A stretch of 48,305 bases of DNA from Pseudohalioglobus lutimaris. Lineage in GTDB: Bacteria > Pseudomonadota > Gammaproteobacteria > Pseudomonadales > Halieaceae. Below, piece after piece: positions 26,215 to 35,333 of the stretch; position 1 is the stretch's first letter; each line of letters begins with the position of its first letter. Under the pieces are notes generated by a model. It was not told the origin of the DNA. It saw nothing but the letters and a program-made list of their open reading frames with translations, and did not search any database. The translations under genes were made by a program, and so were the position numbers. The stretch spans positions 1 to 48,305 of the forward strand of contig NZ_PKUS01000033.1 of NCBI RefSeq assembly GCF_002866825.1, given 5' to 3'.

Positions 26215-27831
26215 ATGAATAAACTCGACCTCTCCGATACAGCCGACAGGACAATTCCACGAATCCTCAGGCTGCAGGCCGAACAAAACGGTGACACTGC
26301 CTTTCTGGTAACCGACTCCGCGCGTATCAGCTTTGCTGAAGCCGATAGCATCAGTGATCGTCTGGCAGCCGGGCTCCGAGAACTTGGCATTGTTAAAGGT
26401 GATATTGTTTCCCTGTTTCTGGGCAATCGCCCGGAAATGGTGTTACTCACCCTGGCTATCAACAAATTAGGGGCAATCTGGACGCCAATCAACGGTGACT
26501 ACAAGGGGTCCTGGCTGCTGGACAACCTGCAGATGTCCCGTTCGAAAATGTTGATTACCGATGATCAGTACCAGGATCGGATCGCCGAGATAGAAGACCA
26601 GCTTAAAATCGAAACCATCGTGCTGCTTGGCGATATTGAGGCAAGCGCATTAAAGAGCCCCATTGCCTATCAACAGTTGCTGGATACCCCTCCAGTTGCA
26701 CTGGATTATGCCGATCTGCACTATGGTGATAACTGCGCCATTCTCTGGACGTCCGGCACCACCGGAAAGTCCAAGGGCGTATTACAAAGCCATAACTCCT
26801 GGGTACGCCCGATTGTTAAAGGCTGCAGTCCACAGTACAACTCACAGCCCGGAGACAGTATCTACTGTGTGTTGCCACTGTTCCATACGGCAGCCTGGGC
26901 CACCTCGGTCTATCGCGCTTTGATCGAGGGTATCCCCTGCATTATCGAACCGCGTTTCTCTGTCACCACCTATTGGGACCGGATCAAGCACTTTGGGGCA
27001 ACCCAGACCTTCCTGCTGGGTGCGATGGGCGCATTTCTGCTCAACGCTCCTGAACGGGACGATGATGCAGAGACGCCGCTGCGACTTGCGCAGATTGTGC
27101 CGCTAGCACCTAACCAATGGCCGATATTTGAACAGCGATTCGGCCTGCAATTGATCCGCACGGGGCTGGGACAGAGCGAATGTCAGCTGGTGATGACCCA
27201 GGTGGAAAACCGCGAGGATGTGCCCGTTTACGCCCTGGGCTTTCCGGCCTCCGACACTGTCATACATTTGCTTGATGACGATGGCAATGAAGTTCCCACT
27301 GGCCAGGTCGGCGAGATTTGTATAGAAGCGCTGGAACCTTACGTGGTGTTCAATGGGTATTTTGAGAACCCCAAAGCTACCGCCGAGGCCTACTTTGGCG
27401 ACTACTACCGAACGGGCGACCTGGCCAGGCAAGACCCTGACACCGGCGCCTATTTTTATGCCGACCGCAAGAAAGACGCCCTTCGCTATGCGGGGCGCAA
27501 TATTTCAACCCTGGAGGTCGAGAGCATAGTCCGCAGGCATCCTGCAGTAGCGGATGTCGCCGCCTTCGGTATCCCTTCAGAAGAGGTTGAGAGCGAACAG
27601 GAGCTGAAACTCAACATCATCCTGAAAGAGGGCAAGACCTGCACAGCTGAGGAGCTCTGCAGCTTCATAAACGATAATGCTCCACACTACTTCGTGCCCC
27701 GTTACCTGGACTTCGTCGACGCCTTGCCGTACACCCCCACCAATAAAGTACAGAAGTTTAAATTGCGTGAAGAGGGTGTTGGCGAGCAGACATGGGACCT
27801 GAAACAGTCCGATTATGTAGTTCGACGGTAA
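26215..27831 (+). CDS. AMP-dependent acyl-CoA synthetase
   Basis: 538-residue ANL-superfamily ligase. The P-loop-like motif is WTSGTTGKSKGV (about 180-191), GQSECQ is the acyl/adenylate motif, YYRTGDLARQD holds the hinge Asp, and RKKDALRYAGRNIS marks the C-terminal swivel domain. The C-terminal Lys that activates the acid is in the TPTNKVQK segment. It starts four bases after the dioxygenase stop, so the two are translationally coupled. The sequence resembles CaiC-like ligases for small carboxylates; the acid is presumably the product of the upstream dioxygenase and aldolase. Confidence 0.92.
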   Translation: MNKLDLSDTADRTIPRILRLQAEQNGDTAFLVTDSARISFAEADSISDRLAAGLRELGIVKGDIVSLFLGNRPEMVLLTLAINKLGAIWTPINGDYKGSWLLDNLQMSRSKMLITDDQYQDRIAEIEDQLKIETIVLLGDIEASALKSPIAYQQLLDTPPVALDYADLHYGDNCAILWTSGTTGKSKGVLQSHNSWVRPIVKGCSPQYNSQPGDSIYCVLPLFHTAAWATSVYRALIEGIPCIIEPRFSVTTYWDRIKHFGATQTFLLGAMGAFLLNAPERDDDAETPLRLAQIVPLAPNQWPIFEQRFGLQLIRTGLGQSECQLVMTQVENREDVPVYALGFPASDTVIHLLDDDGNEVPTGQVGEICIEALEPYVVFNGYFENPKATAEAYFGDYYRTGDLARQDPDTGAYFYADRKKDALRYAGRNISTLEVESIVRRHPAVADVAAFGIPSEEVESEQELKLNIILKEGKTCTAEELCSFINDNAPHYFVPRYLDFVDALPYTPTNKVQKFKLREEGVGEQTWDLKQSDYVVRR

Positions 27832-27917
27832 GCTGGATGGCAAAACCGTTGCTGTAGGTCTCCTTGCAGGGATAGAGCGGGCCAGGCAGTCACAGCGGGT
27901 CACCGGCTGCAGTGAGC

Positions 27918-28544
27918 TTAGTGGTTATTACACGAATTCGGCCCCTCGGTGGACATCAGGGTGATGGCTGAAGCCTCCTCCGGCAGGCCATATTGCGTGT
28001 GATAAGCGCCCCACTCCGTTTTCGGGTGTTCCGCAATACAAAAACTGATGCGCCCCGGGTGACCCACAGTGCCGTGCGACTGCAAAACACCGCCTCCCCG
28101 ACCGCAGAAGTAACGCATCATCTGCGCAAATCTGCCGACGGTGGCGTTGGCCCGGCAATTGGCGCCCAGGGCGTTGGTGGAGTGCGCAAAGCCGAGTTGC
28201 TCAACCACGGGCCCACTGACAATAACCAGAACAGCTGCACCACCGGTAGTCACTTCAACTCCGCTGAGATTGAGATCGGGATCCAGTAGCGCCTCGGTCA
28301 GTGTTCTTAACAACGCGCCATATTCGGGCTTGCAACCGGCCATTACCGCCGTTGCCGCAGCCTTTTCGGCCCGGACAACAATATTCTGGCCAGGTATCTC
28401 CCCAACGACATCAAGCCCCTGCCAGCCCATGGCATCCAGCATTGTATCGACCAGACTGCCGTAGGGTGGAATGACTGGAAGGCCATCGGTCCAGCCGTTG
28501 TCCATGCAGTTTTCAATATCTTCAATTGTTGCGTAAGTCGTCAT
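27918..28544 (-). CDS. Conserved protein with DGLPVIPP and AVMAGCKPEY motifs
   Basis: 208 residues from the ATG at 28544 (a GTG at 28553 is possible; neither has a clear ribosome site). The order of motifs is WTDGLPVIPP, then AATAVMAGCKPEYGALL, TTGGAAVLVIVSGP, GANCRANATVGRF and GHPGRISFCIAEH. I recognise this pattern from uncharacterised proteins often found with UGSC-motif proteins. Those are usually longer, so this may be a short or C-terminally trimmed version. It has no signal peptide and two or three conserved Cys. It converges on the acyl-CoA ligase operon and could be functionally tied to it, but no reaction is known to me. Confidence 0.65.
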   Translation of the reverse strand: MTTYATIEDIENCMDNGWTDGLPVIPPYGSLVDTMLDAMGWQGLDVVGEIPGQNIVVRAEKAAATAVMAGCKPEYGALLRTLTEALLDPDLNLSGVEVTTGGAAVLVIVSGPVVEQLGFAHSTNALGANCRANATVGRFAQMMRYFCGRGGGVLQSHGTVGHPGRISFCIAEHPKTEWGAYHTQYGLPEEASAITLMSTEGPNSCNNH

Positions 28545-28760
28545 AGAATCCACACGAATTTATTATTACTGAATGAAACAGCCTTCGGCTGCACCATAAA
28601 TGTTCCGGACGCAGCATAATGAAAGAGCCTAACAGCAGCTTTGTCAGGCTGGCATCGTACACCTGTACTACAGTAACAAGCGGTGAGTACCCGTCTTCAG
28701 GATATCAAGCCATTCCTGGCGCTGTTTCGGGGTGCCACAGCGGCTGTAAGCCCCCAGTGC

Positions 28761-30485
28761 TTATCGGGGGTAAATTTTCAGGCCCTCTTTATAGGTCGCG
28801 AGAACCTCTATGTCCCTGATAGCCATAGGGTCGACGGTGAGAGGGTTGGCATCAAGCACTACCAAATCGGCCAGCTTGCCTGGTGTGATTGACCCCTTAC
28901 TGTCCTCCTCATGGTTCTGCCATGCGCCATCGAGGGTAATTGCCCTCAACGCCTGCTCCGCCGTGATGCGCTCTTGCGGCCCGATGACCTCGCCCGAGCG
29001 GGAAACCCGGTTGACTGCCGACCAGACGGTGAGCAATTGGTCCATGGGCGTAACAATATAATCGTTGTGGTTGGTAAAATGGATACCCAGGTCGGAGGCT
29101 GACTTCATGGGGCTGAGAAAGTGAGCCCTCTCTAATCCCAGGTTTTTCACGTGTACGTCGCCCCAGAAGAAAGCGTGATTGCTAAAAAAGGAAGGAACCA
29201 TGCCGTAACGGGCATAATCCTCCAGCTGATCGTGTCGGATGAACTGGGAATGAATAATAACCGTACGTGAATCATCGCCCGCCTTGTCTGCATGTTTTTT
29301 GTGGGCGTTCAGAACCATGTCTACCGCTGCATCAGCATTGGCATGAACGAAGGCACGCATACCAGCACCGTAGACGTCTCCAAGTAACTGCTCAATTGTC
29401 TCGGGGGGCGCGGTGGGCTCCCCACGCCACCCCTCTTCACCCCCCGGGCCGCCGGTGAGATAGGGCTCGGTAAAGAAAGCAGTCTTGCCCTGAGGTGAGC
29501 CGTCAGTGAGGATCTTGATACCCCCCAGCTTCAGCCGGCCGTCATAGTCCGCATAACTCGCCTTCTCCGCTGTGAAAGCGGTCAGTTCTTCGGCATTCCC
29601 CAGGGCGACCAGGTCAATATAGAGATCCCCTCGCTGCGACGCTTCTTTGAACAGGGAAAAGTTCTCCATGCTCGTTGCGCCATCCTGGGCTGTGGTCACG
29701 CCATTTCTGGCGTAAAGTGCCTGCGCCAACTTGATGTTCTCGAAGCGAACGTCCCCTTGCGGCTGGGGTAACGCGCGAGCGGCCGGAAACCAGGCGGTTT
29801 CCATGACCAGCCCCAGCGGCTCATTGCTGCCTTCACGCCGAACGATAACGCCCCCCTCGGGGGTTGGGGTTGTGTCATCGTAGCCGATCGCAGCGAACGC
29901 CTGACTGTTCAGTACCGCGCCGTGGAAGGAAACATGGACGGCGATGACCGGGTTGTCAGGAAACGCTGCATCCAGATCGTCACGGGTCATGTGGCGTCCA
30001 TCGGAAAGCGTATCAGCATCGTAGCCAAAGCCCACCAGCCAGTCACCCGGGGCAATGCCATTGAGTTCTGCCTGGGCTTGTAATTCAGCAATCACACCCG
30101 CGATATCGCTTGCATTGCCCACGGGAGCGCCGGACAGGTTGGCCCAGTTAGCGGACGTCGTGGCCATGGAGAAGTGACTGTGCCCGTCGATAAACCCGGG
30201 CACCAGCGTATGTCCCGCCAGGTCAACCATCTCGGTCTGTGCCGTTTTCAGTTTATCTATTTCCACCAGTGGGCCTACCGCCATTATTTTTCCAGCGCGA
30301 ATAGCCACCGCCTCTGCAGCAGGCTGCGATGTGTCCATGGTGACAATAGGGCCCCCGCTAAAAATCTGGTCCGCGGTAAGTTTCATCACCGCAGTGGGGG
30401 TGGCTTCATCCCGGGCACAACCGTGCAGTAGCGTAGAAAGCGCAAACAGGGTGATAGCGGTGCGGATAAAATTATTGTCGATCAC
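28761..30485 (-). CDS. YtcJ-like amidohydrolase, putative lipoprotein
   Basis: 574 residues. The N-terminus ends in LLHGC (Cys23), a probable though imperfect lipobox, so the enzyme may be anchored in the periplasm. The metal site of the amidohydrolase_3 branch is visible: VPGFIDGHSH (HxH), the KILTDGSPQG segment, AFVHANADAAVD and VIIHSQFI. The C-terminal GSITPGKLADLVVLD is the conserved return to the small domain. Start is GTG at 30485 with GAGG about eight bases upstream. Members hydrolyse amide, imine or cyclic ureide bonds; the substrate cannot be predicted. It lies 66 bases downstream of the penicillin-acylase gene on the same strand, so the two amide hydrolases are probably co-expressed. 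Confidence 0.9.
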   Translation of the reverse strand: MIDNNFIRTAITLFALSTLLHGCARDEATPTAVMKLTADQIFSGGPIVTMDTSQPAAEAVAIRAGKIMAVGPLVEIDKLKTAQTEMVDLAGHTLVPGFIDGHSHFSMATTSANWANLSGAPVGNASDIAGVIAELQAQAELNGIAPGDWLVGFGYDADTLSDGRHMTRDDLDAAFPDNPVIAVHVSFHGAVLNSQAFAAIGYDDTTPTPEGGVIVRREGSNEPLGLVMETAWFPAARALPQPQGDVRFENIKLAQALYARNGVTTAQDGATSMENFSLFKEASQRGDLYIDLVALGNAEELTAFTAEKASYADYDGRLKLGGIKILTDGSPQGKTAFFTEPYLTGGPGGEEGWRGEPTAPPETIEQLLGDVYGAGMRAFVHANADAAVDMVLNAHKKHADKAGDDSRTVIIHSQFIRHDQLEDYARYGMVPSFFSNHAFFWGDVHVKNLGLERAHFLSPMKSASDLGIHFTNHNDYIVTPMDQLLTVWSAVNRVSRSGEVIGPQERITAEQALRAITLDGAWQNHEEDSKGSITPGKLADLVVLDANPLTVDPMAIRDIEVLATYKEGLKIYPR

Positions 30486-30551
30486 AGTTTAGACCTCATT
30501 TGGATATCACTAATGCCGCGACCATTCGAATTCGGCTGCGACCTGCCGGTA

Positions 30552-32933
30552 TCATATCCCACTGCGTGCATCTGCTGAGAGCGTCATTTCACTCACCGCA
30601 TGGGACTCGATTGCCTGGTCGCTATACCACCAGTAATTGGGGGTGCCAGTGAGCCAGTCACCCAACAGATGTTTGAACTGCGGGTGAAACAAGCGGTCCG
30701 TCGTACCGCCAGGTATATGTGCCTCAACCTTATCAGGGTCTGACAGGTCTGCAACCATACGCATCGAGGCGAAGAAGGTGACAGCATAAGGCTGGTGATA
30801 TTTATAGGCTGCACGATTAAGCGTTTCACCGGAGCCACTGATGGGGTGCGTTCCACCACCGAACCACTGCGCCAGGGTGTCCCCTTGCAGAACCGGGTGA
30901 CTGAAGGTAATCGTATGCGCTTCGCCGTAACGCCAGGCCCGCGGATCAGTGCCGTATAGCGGCACCAGTTCCTCCAGAACATCGTGGCCAGCCAGCTTAA
31001 ACAACGCCTCACGGCTTTCAACAGCATCGGTGCCCTCATCATCCAGCCACTGCCCATCCTCTTCGAGGGTGATCATGGCGATGCGCTCGTGCCAATAGTA
31101 GTAGTCATCCAGATATTTTCCGGCCAGTACCGTGCCGAGTTCATCCTCTACCACCCGGCGCGCGTAGTGACGCAGCATGGACTGGAATACCAGAGGCGCT
31201 GCCTGGTTGCTGTCATCTACAAAGTTCCAATTCTCTAGTAACTCTCCCAGAACCCGAGTTTTTTCGTCCGCTTTCAGTGCGTCTGCCATCAATGGGGCCA
31301 GACGTTGAGCGTACATGTTTTTTGTATCCAACTGCAGCTGCCAATGATCACTGGTAGACCATATCTGTTTTTCTTGCATGGCTTCCAGAATTCGGCGGTA
31401 GCGCCAGGAATGTGCAAAAAAGGTGGAATAGACATGGGGGTAATCGTCGGGAACAATGCGGTGATTGGCGCTTCCCACCCAATCCTGGGCCGGGGCTCTC
31501 ACCGTGGGCATTTCATCGCCGGGGATACGACCGCCCCAGTTGTCTACGTCGTCTGTTACCGGGAACGGGGCAGCGCCATCACCTCGAAGGCGGCGAGGAA
31601 GGTAACCGGTTCCCTTGCGCGCAATGTTACCGTCGTAATCTGCGAGTACATAAGTCAGGGGAACAGCCAGGGAACTCAATGCTGTTAACGCCTGCTCCGT
31701 ATTTTGCGCGAGCAACATCTCGCGCATACCCAGATTGTCCCCGATAAACTCGGGCACGGCCCAGCGTCGGCTGATCACTTTTCCGCTGCCGACCGCCATG
31801 CCATGATCAGAAATCACTGGCCCGCGTTTGGTTTCGCGGATTGTCAGGGTTTCTTCCCGGAAACCCGCATCCGCTTCACTGTCGCGAACACGCAGCACGA
31901 CCTCGCGCACGGTGAATGGGATTGAAGCCTCGCCCTCAAGATAATTTGCTGAATTGTCAGGATCAACCGTCTCGATATACAAATCGACGATGTCGCCATA
32001 GCCATTAGTTACGCCCCAGGCAAAGTGGCTGGTTCGGCCAACACCCAGGCCGGGCGCGCCGGCAGTTCCTGCGCCCACAGCGCGCCACTGCGGGGTAATC
32101 AGCGCTACCGGGTACCAGAACCCGGGCAGGCGTCGGGCATCAATATGCGGGTCACTGGCCACGATGGGGGCATTACCTGCCGAGCGGGAGCTGCCTGTAA
32201 CCCATGCATTGCTACCATTGCCATCCGACAATGAGGTATCGATCTGCGCATCCAGGCCCAGTCCCGGTAACAGGTATTTATAGTCCGAAGCTGTATATAC
32301 GCCCTCAGGATCATCCGGGTTGACGGTTATCTGGGACAGTTCTGCGGCACGCGCGGGCCCCAGGTGATCAACCAGGGCCTGGCTCAGTAGTTCTTCGCGC
32401 CAATTGGTGGTACTGCCGGTGATATTAAAATACTGGACAGCCATGACGTCCTCAATTCCCCAGGGCTGCGGGTCCCGAACCAGGATGGGCAGTTCTCCCT
32501 GGCGCTGGGAGAGGTAGGCATTAATTCCCTGCGCATAGGCGAGGTGCCACTCCCGCTCTGCCTCGCTCAACAGCCCGACCTGCCGCCGGGCCAGTGCCGG
32601 TACATTCCACAGGTGAACCTGCGTATCCATAGCGACACCTGCCTCCCCCGCCACTTCCGACAAACGGCCCCAGGCAAGATTACGCATCATCTCCAGTTGA
32701 AAAAGACGGTCCTGGGCGGTGACAAAACCCTGGCCACGAATGGCGTCCAGCGGGGTGTCCGCGTAAATGTAGGGCATGCCCTTTTCATCCCGCAGCACTC
32801 TGACCTCGCCGGACAATTCCGGCACGATAGCACTGCCGCCGGGGTCATAACTGTCCAGGTGAGGTGCGTAGAGAAAGCCGGCGACTGCCAGCGCGACAAT
32901 TACCGCTAAAGCAATTTTCACTACATTGATCAT
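30552..32933 (-). CDS. Penicillin acylase-family Ntn hydrolase
   Basis: 793 residues from the ATG at 32933, which begins a signal anchor (MINVVKIALAVIVALAVAG); an earlier in-frame start at 33017 lacks this. The protein has the precursor layout: alpha chain, spacer, then beta chain beginning at Ser241 in GNGSNAWVTG, the autocatalytic nucleophile. SDPHIDARRLPGFWYPV and WGVTNGYGDIVDLYIE follow, and YTWF-type substrate-pocket residues lie in the long C-terminal part. Family members cleave beta-lactam side chains or acyl-homoserine lactones; AHL acylase (PvdQ/QuiP-like) is a reasonable alternative. It is followed by the amidohydrolase lipoprotein gene. Confidence 0.9.
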   Translation of the reverse strand: MINVVKIALAVIVALAVAGFLYAPHLDSYDPGGSAIVPELSGEVRVLRDEKGMPYIYADTPLDAIRGQGFVTAQDRLFQLEMMRNLAWGRLSEVAGEAGVAMDTQVHLWNVPALARRQVGLLSEAEREWHLAYAQGINAYLSQRQGELPILVRDPQPWGIEDVMAVQYFNITGSTTNWREELLSQALVDHLGPARAAELSQITVNPDDPEGVYTASDYKYLLPGLGLDAQIDTSLSDGNGSNAWVTGSSRSAGNAPIVASDPHIDARRLPGFWYPVALITPQWRAVGAGTAGAPGLGVGRTSHFAWGVTNGYGDIVDLYIETVDPDNSANYLEGEASIPFTVREVVLRVRDSEADAGFREETLTIRETKRGPVISDHGMAVGSGKVISRRWAVPEFIGDNLGMREMLLAQNTEQALTALSSLAVPLTYVLADYDGNIARKGTGYLPRRLRGDGAAPFPVTDDVDNWGGRIPGDEMPTVRAPAQDWVGSANHRIVPDDYPHVYSTFFAHSWRYRRILEAMQEKQIWSTSDHWQLQLDTKNMYAQRLAPLMADALKADEKTRVLGELLENWNFVDDSNQAAPLVFQSMLRHYARRVVEDELGTVLAGKYLDDYYYWHERIAMITLEEDGQWLDDEGTDAVESREALFKLAGHDVLEELVPLYGTDPRAWRYGEAHTITFSHPVLQGDTLAQWFGGGTHPISGSGETLNRAAYKYHQPYAVTFFASMRMVADLSDPDKVEAHIPGGTTDRLFHPQFKHLLGDWLTGTPNYWWYSDQAIESHAVSEMTLSADARSGI

Positions 32934-33090
32934 AAACGTGAACCTGTAATGGGGCCCTGGCAAAGGCGATATGAGCGGATGCTGCGCCCGGCACAGCGTA
33001 GCAAATATCAGCGACATGGCACTAGCGCAGATGTTACTCGCCGCTTTTCACGGACAGGTTCGCACACTTGTACTAGAGAGTTGGTTTAAT

Positions 33091-33249
33091 ACAAGCAATT
33101 TCCATCAATGCTATGAAGGCGATATACTTGTTGTTATCAGCTGGCGCGGTGTGCATTCGCAACAGGTACTCCTCCCCGCGACAGGCGGTTGACCCGACGC
33201 CACAATCGAGGGTGATGTAACCCTCGGGAGAGTGCTGGGCAAGGAGTAG
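33091..33249 (+). pseudogene. Decayed 3' end of a TauD/TfdA dioxygenase
   Basis: Three reading frames in succession spell the end of a TauD-type protein. The first gives NFHQCYEGDILVVISWRGVH, to compare with FHKWQEGDMVLWDNWRAMH in the intact dioxygenase at 25284-26210. A one-base shift gives ATGTPPRDRRLTR (intact: TTGTRPGVKRVINR). Another shift gives TIEGDVTLGRVLGKE and a TAG (intact: TIEGDITLGRVLTTE). At least two frameshifts are therefore present and the N-terminal 80 percent is gone. The terminal AAGGAG is reused as ribosome site by the next gene. Confidence 0.72.
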
Positions 33250-33255
33250 AAAGCT

Positions 33256-34110
33256 GTGACGAAAACATCATCCAGACTGGTACCACCGACAACCCTGCAG
33301 CGGCCACCGTTGTTCAAGACCGCATCAGAATTCCGCGCCATAGCGGAATTAGGCTCATTTTTTCTCACCCGAAAATACCTGCAAAGAGCACTCCCGAAAG
33401 GCGATGGCCATCCGCTAGTCATTATTCCGGGCTTTATGATCGGTGATGCGTTTACCCGGTCCCTCCGCCGCCTGCTGAGGACACTCGGGTATGACTCCCA
33501 CCCCTGGGACCAGGGCGTCAACCAGGGCTTGCGTGATGAGACCTGTCACAATATTGAACGCAGAATCGCACAAATCCACCGAGAAAGCGGGCGTAAGGTT
33601 AGCCTTATCGGTCACAGTCTCGGCGGTGTTTATGTGCGAGCGATCGCGCACCGCCAGCCGCAACATGTGCGACAGATCATAACCCTGGGCTCGCCCTTCA
33701 ACGCATCGTTTGATCAGCAGGCAACGGACAGTAAAGGGGGTGCGCTGGCGCGTGCCTATGAGCAGCTCAACCCCGGGGTGGAAAACGACGCACTGCCCCG
33801 TAGTAATCTTATGAGCTTCCCCCCTCAACTACCTTCAACCTCAGTCTACAGCGAGGGTGATGGCATTGTCGGTTGGCAACACTGCATGGACATTGCCGAC
33901 GGACTAACGGAAAACGTCCGCATACCGGGTAGCCACACCGGAATGGCCCACAACCCCCTCGTGGCTTACGTGATCGCTGATCGCCTCGCCCAGAACGAGA
34001 ATGAATGGCGCCCATTTGATCCCCGGGGTGTGGAAAAGCTGTTACTGAAGCCTGCCTGCATAACAGAGTTGTTCCCCGAGTGGGCGCTGGACGACCAGCC
34101 TGCGGTGTGA
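33256..34110 (+). CDS. Alpha/beta-hydrolase, lipase-like
   Basis: 284 residues, no signal peptide. PLVIIPGFMIGDAF gives the oxyanion strand, SLIGHSLGGVYVRAIA the nucleophile elbow (GHSLG), and later YSEGDGIVGW and GSHTGMAHNP supply the expected Asp and His. This is the pattern of triacylglycerol lipase or PHB-depolymerase-like esterases. GTG at 33256 is the start: AAGGAG lies nine bases upstream and there is no ATG. That ribosome site is formed by the last codons of the decayed TauD gene, so this gene may once have been the next member of that operon. The acyltransferase gene converges from the right. Confidence 0.88.
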   Translation: MTKTSSRLVPPTTLQRPPLFKTASEFRAIAELGSFFLTRKYLQRALPKGDGHPLVIIPGFMIGDAFTRSLRRLLRTLGYDSHPWDQGVNQGLRDETCHNIERRIAQIHRESGRKVSLIGHSLGGVYVRAIAHRQPQHVRQIITLGSPFNASFDQQATDSKGGALARAYEQLNPGVENDALPRSNLMSFPPQLPSTSVYSEGDGIVGWQHCMDIADGLTENVRIPGSHTGMAHNPLVAYVIADRLAQNENEWRPFDPRGVEKLLLKPACITELFPEWALDDQPAV

Positions 34111-34222
34111 ACTTCAGGCCAGGATCTGACGGCCCCGCGCACTCCGCGTTCGACAACTGACTATTAAAACCTGCACCACTGCGGTGAGCTCTGCGTGGCG
34201 ATGCCCAGTGACCTGGCTTGCG

Positions 34223-35116
34223 TCAAGAACTGAGAAAACGCCGAATAAAACCATCATTACCCTTGTTCTGCGCTCGCAGTAACAGCATGTCCCTCAGCAG
34301 CGTATCAATACCTTCAGCGCTTTGCTTGCGCACGCGATTCAATACAGTTTTGGGAATGGTTTTCTTGCCCGGGTACAGGGGTACTGAAATCGGCTTGCCA
34401 AAAGCCAGGTAGCAATGCTGGGGTTTTGGCAACAATGTTGAAAAGACACCACGGGGGATAATGGGCAACAGGTCCTCACGCCAGTTCTCGGTAATTACCC
34501 CCGCTTTTTTCAGCAGCTTACCCGGCGTACTGTCGAGAAATTCGTCGCTCTCGATCAGGTGATCATAAAAATCATCCGCGCCTACCAATCCGAACGGTGT
34601 AATGGGATAGCCGTGCCTGGCCGCCATGCGCACAAAACCGTAACGCTCTCGCCATTGCAGTGTATATTTCTGTGCGGTGGGCTTCAGGGCCTCGTGGGCG
34701 CCGCCCGGAAATACCAGCAGATCACGACCGTCTTCCATCATCGCATCGCAGGCTTCCGGGTGAGCGGGAATCATGCCGCTGTTGATGAGCAGATCGCCGA
34801 CAGACTTACTCTGAAGCCAGATATCATCGCCCATGCTGCGCACGAACCGTCCGGCCTCGTGATAGAGAATAGGACAAACCACAAAACCGTCCAGGCCAAA
34901 CCCGCCGTGGTTACCCACAAACAACGTGGGTCGGTCAGGAATGTTCTCGATGCCCACCACCGTGGGGGAGAAATAACGCTTGACCAACTGGTATACCCTT
35001 TTTGAGCCCAGGGCTCCCATGTCCTCTACTGCCCGCGCTTTTGCAATAAGGTCTGCCATTTCCTGCGAGCTTACCGCCGAGGAGTCGTGCTTTTCGAACA
35101 GATTTTTTTCGGGCAT
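34223..35116 (-). CDS. PlsC-like acyltransferase
   Basis: 297 residues from the ATG at 35116 (AGGAG nine bases upstream; the frame is open further up). The acyltransferase motif is FVGNHGGFGLDGF, with His70 and Asp76 in a slightly stretched HxnD box as in the MGAT-like LPLAT branch, and FPGGAHEALKP is the third conserved block. Members transfer acyl groups from acyl-CoA to glycerolipids or other alcohols, usually at the inner membrane; only weak hydrophobic stretches are visible here. It lies 217 bases downstream of the acyl-CoA ligase on the same strand, which would provide the acyl-CoA. Confidence 0.85.
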   Translation of the reverse strand: MPEKNLFEKHDSSAVSSQEMADLIAKARAVEDMGALGSKRVYQLVKRYFSPTVVGIENIPDRPTLFVGNHGGFGLDGFVVCPILYHEAGRFVRSMGDDIWLQSKSVGDLLINSGMIPAHPEACDAMMEDGRDLLVFPGGAHEALKPTAQKYTLQWRERYGFVRMAARHGYPITPFGLVGADDFYDHLIESDEFLDSTPGKLLKKAGVITENWREDLLPIIPRGVFSTLLPKPQHCYLAFGKPISVPLYPGKKTIPKTVLNRVRKQSAEGIDTLLRDMLLLRAQNKGNDGFIRRFLSS

Positions 35117-35333
35117 TGATTTGTACTCCTGCCACCTCGGCCGGGGTGGCCATGTGTGACCGTTCCATCGCGGGCTCAATTTATGGATTCAGTTTACTTT
35201 CGGCGCCCATCCGGCGCAATTATTCTGCCGCAGCCAGGGCGTTACGGTGATCCTGCTTCAGCGCCATTGGTTGAATGACCGCACGGTGAACTGCCCGTCG
35301 CCCTGAATTCCTGAAAGAATGACCAGGAGCAAC

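Noticed and set aside
27829-27920. TAAGCT/AGCTTA inverted copies flanking the convergent gap as a mobile-element footprint
   Set aside because: Six-base matches 80 bases apart are expected by chance and there is no duplicated target or coding remnant between them.
28751-28770. CCCCC/GGGGG hairpin at the amidohydrolase stop codon as a terminator
   Set aside because: Only five pairs, overlaps the stop codon and has no T-run in the direction of transcription.
35180-35333. Possible gene fragment between the acyltransferase and acyl-CoA ligase genes
   Set aside because: A minus-strand stretch ending ALAAAE looks protein-like, but it is too short and matches no family I can name.
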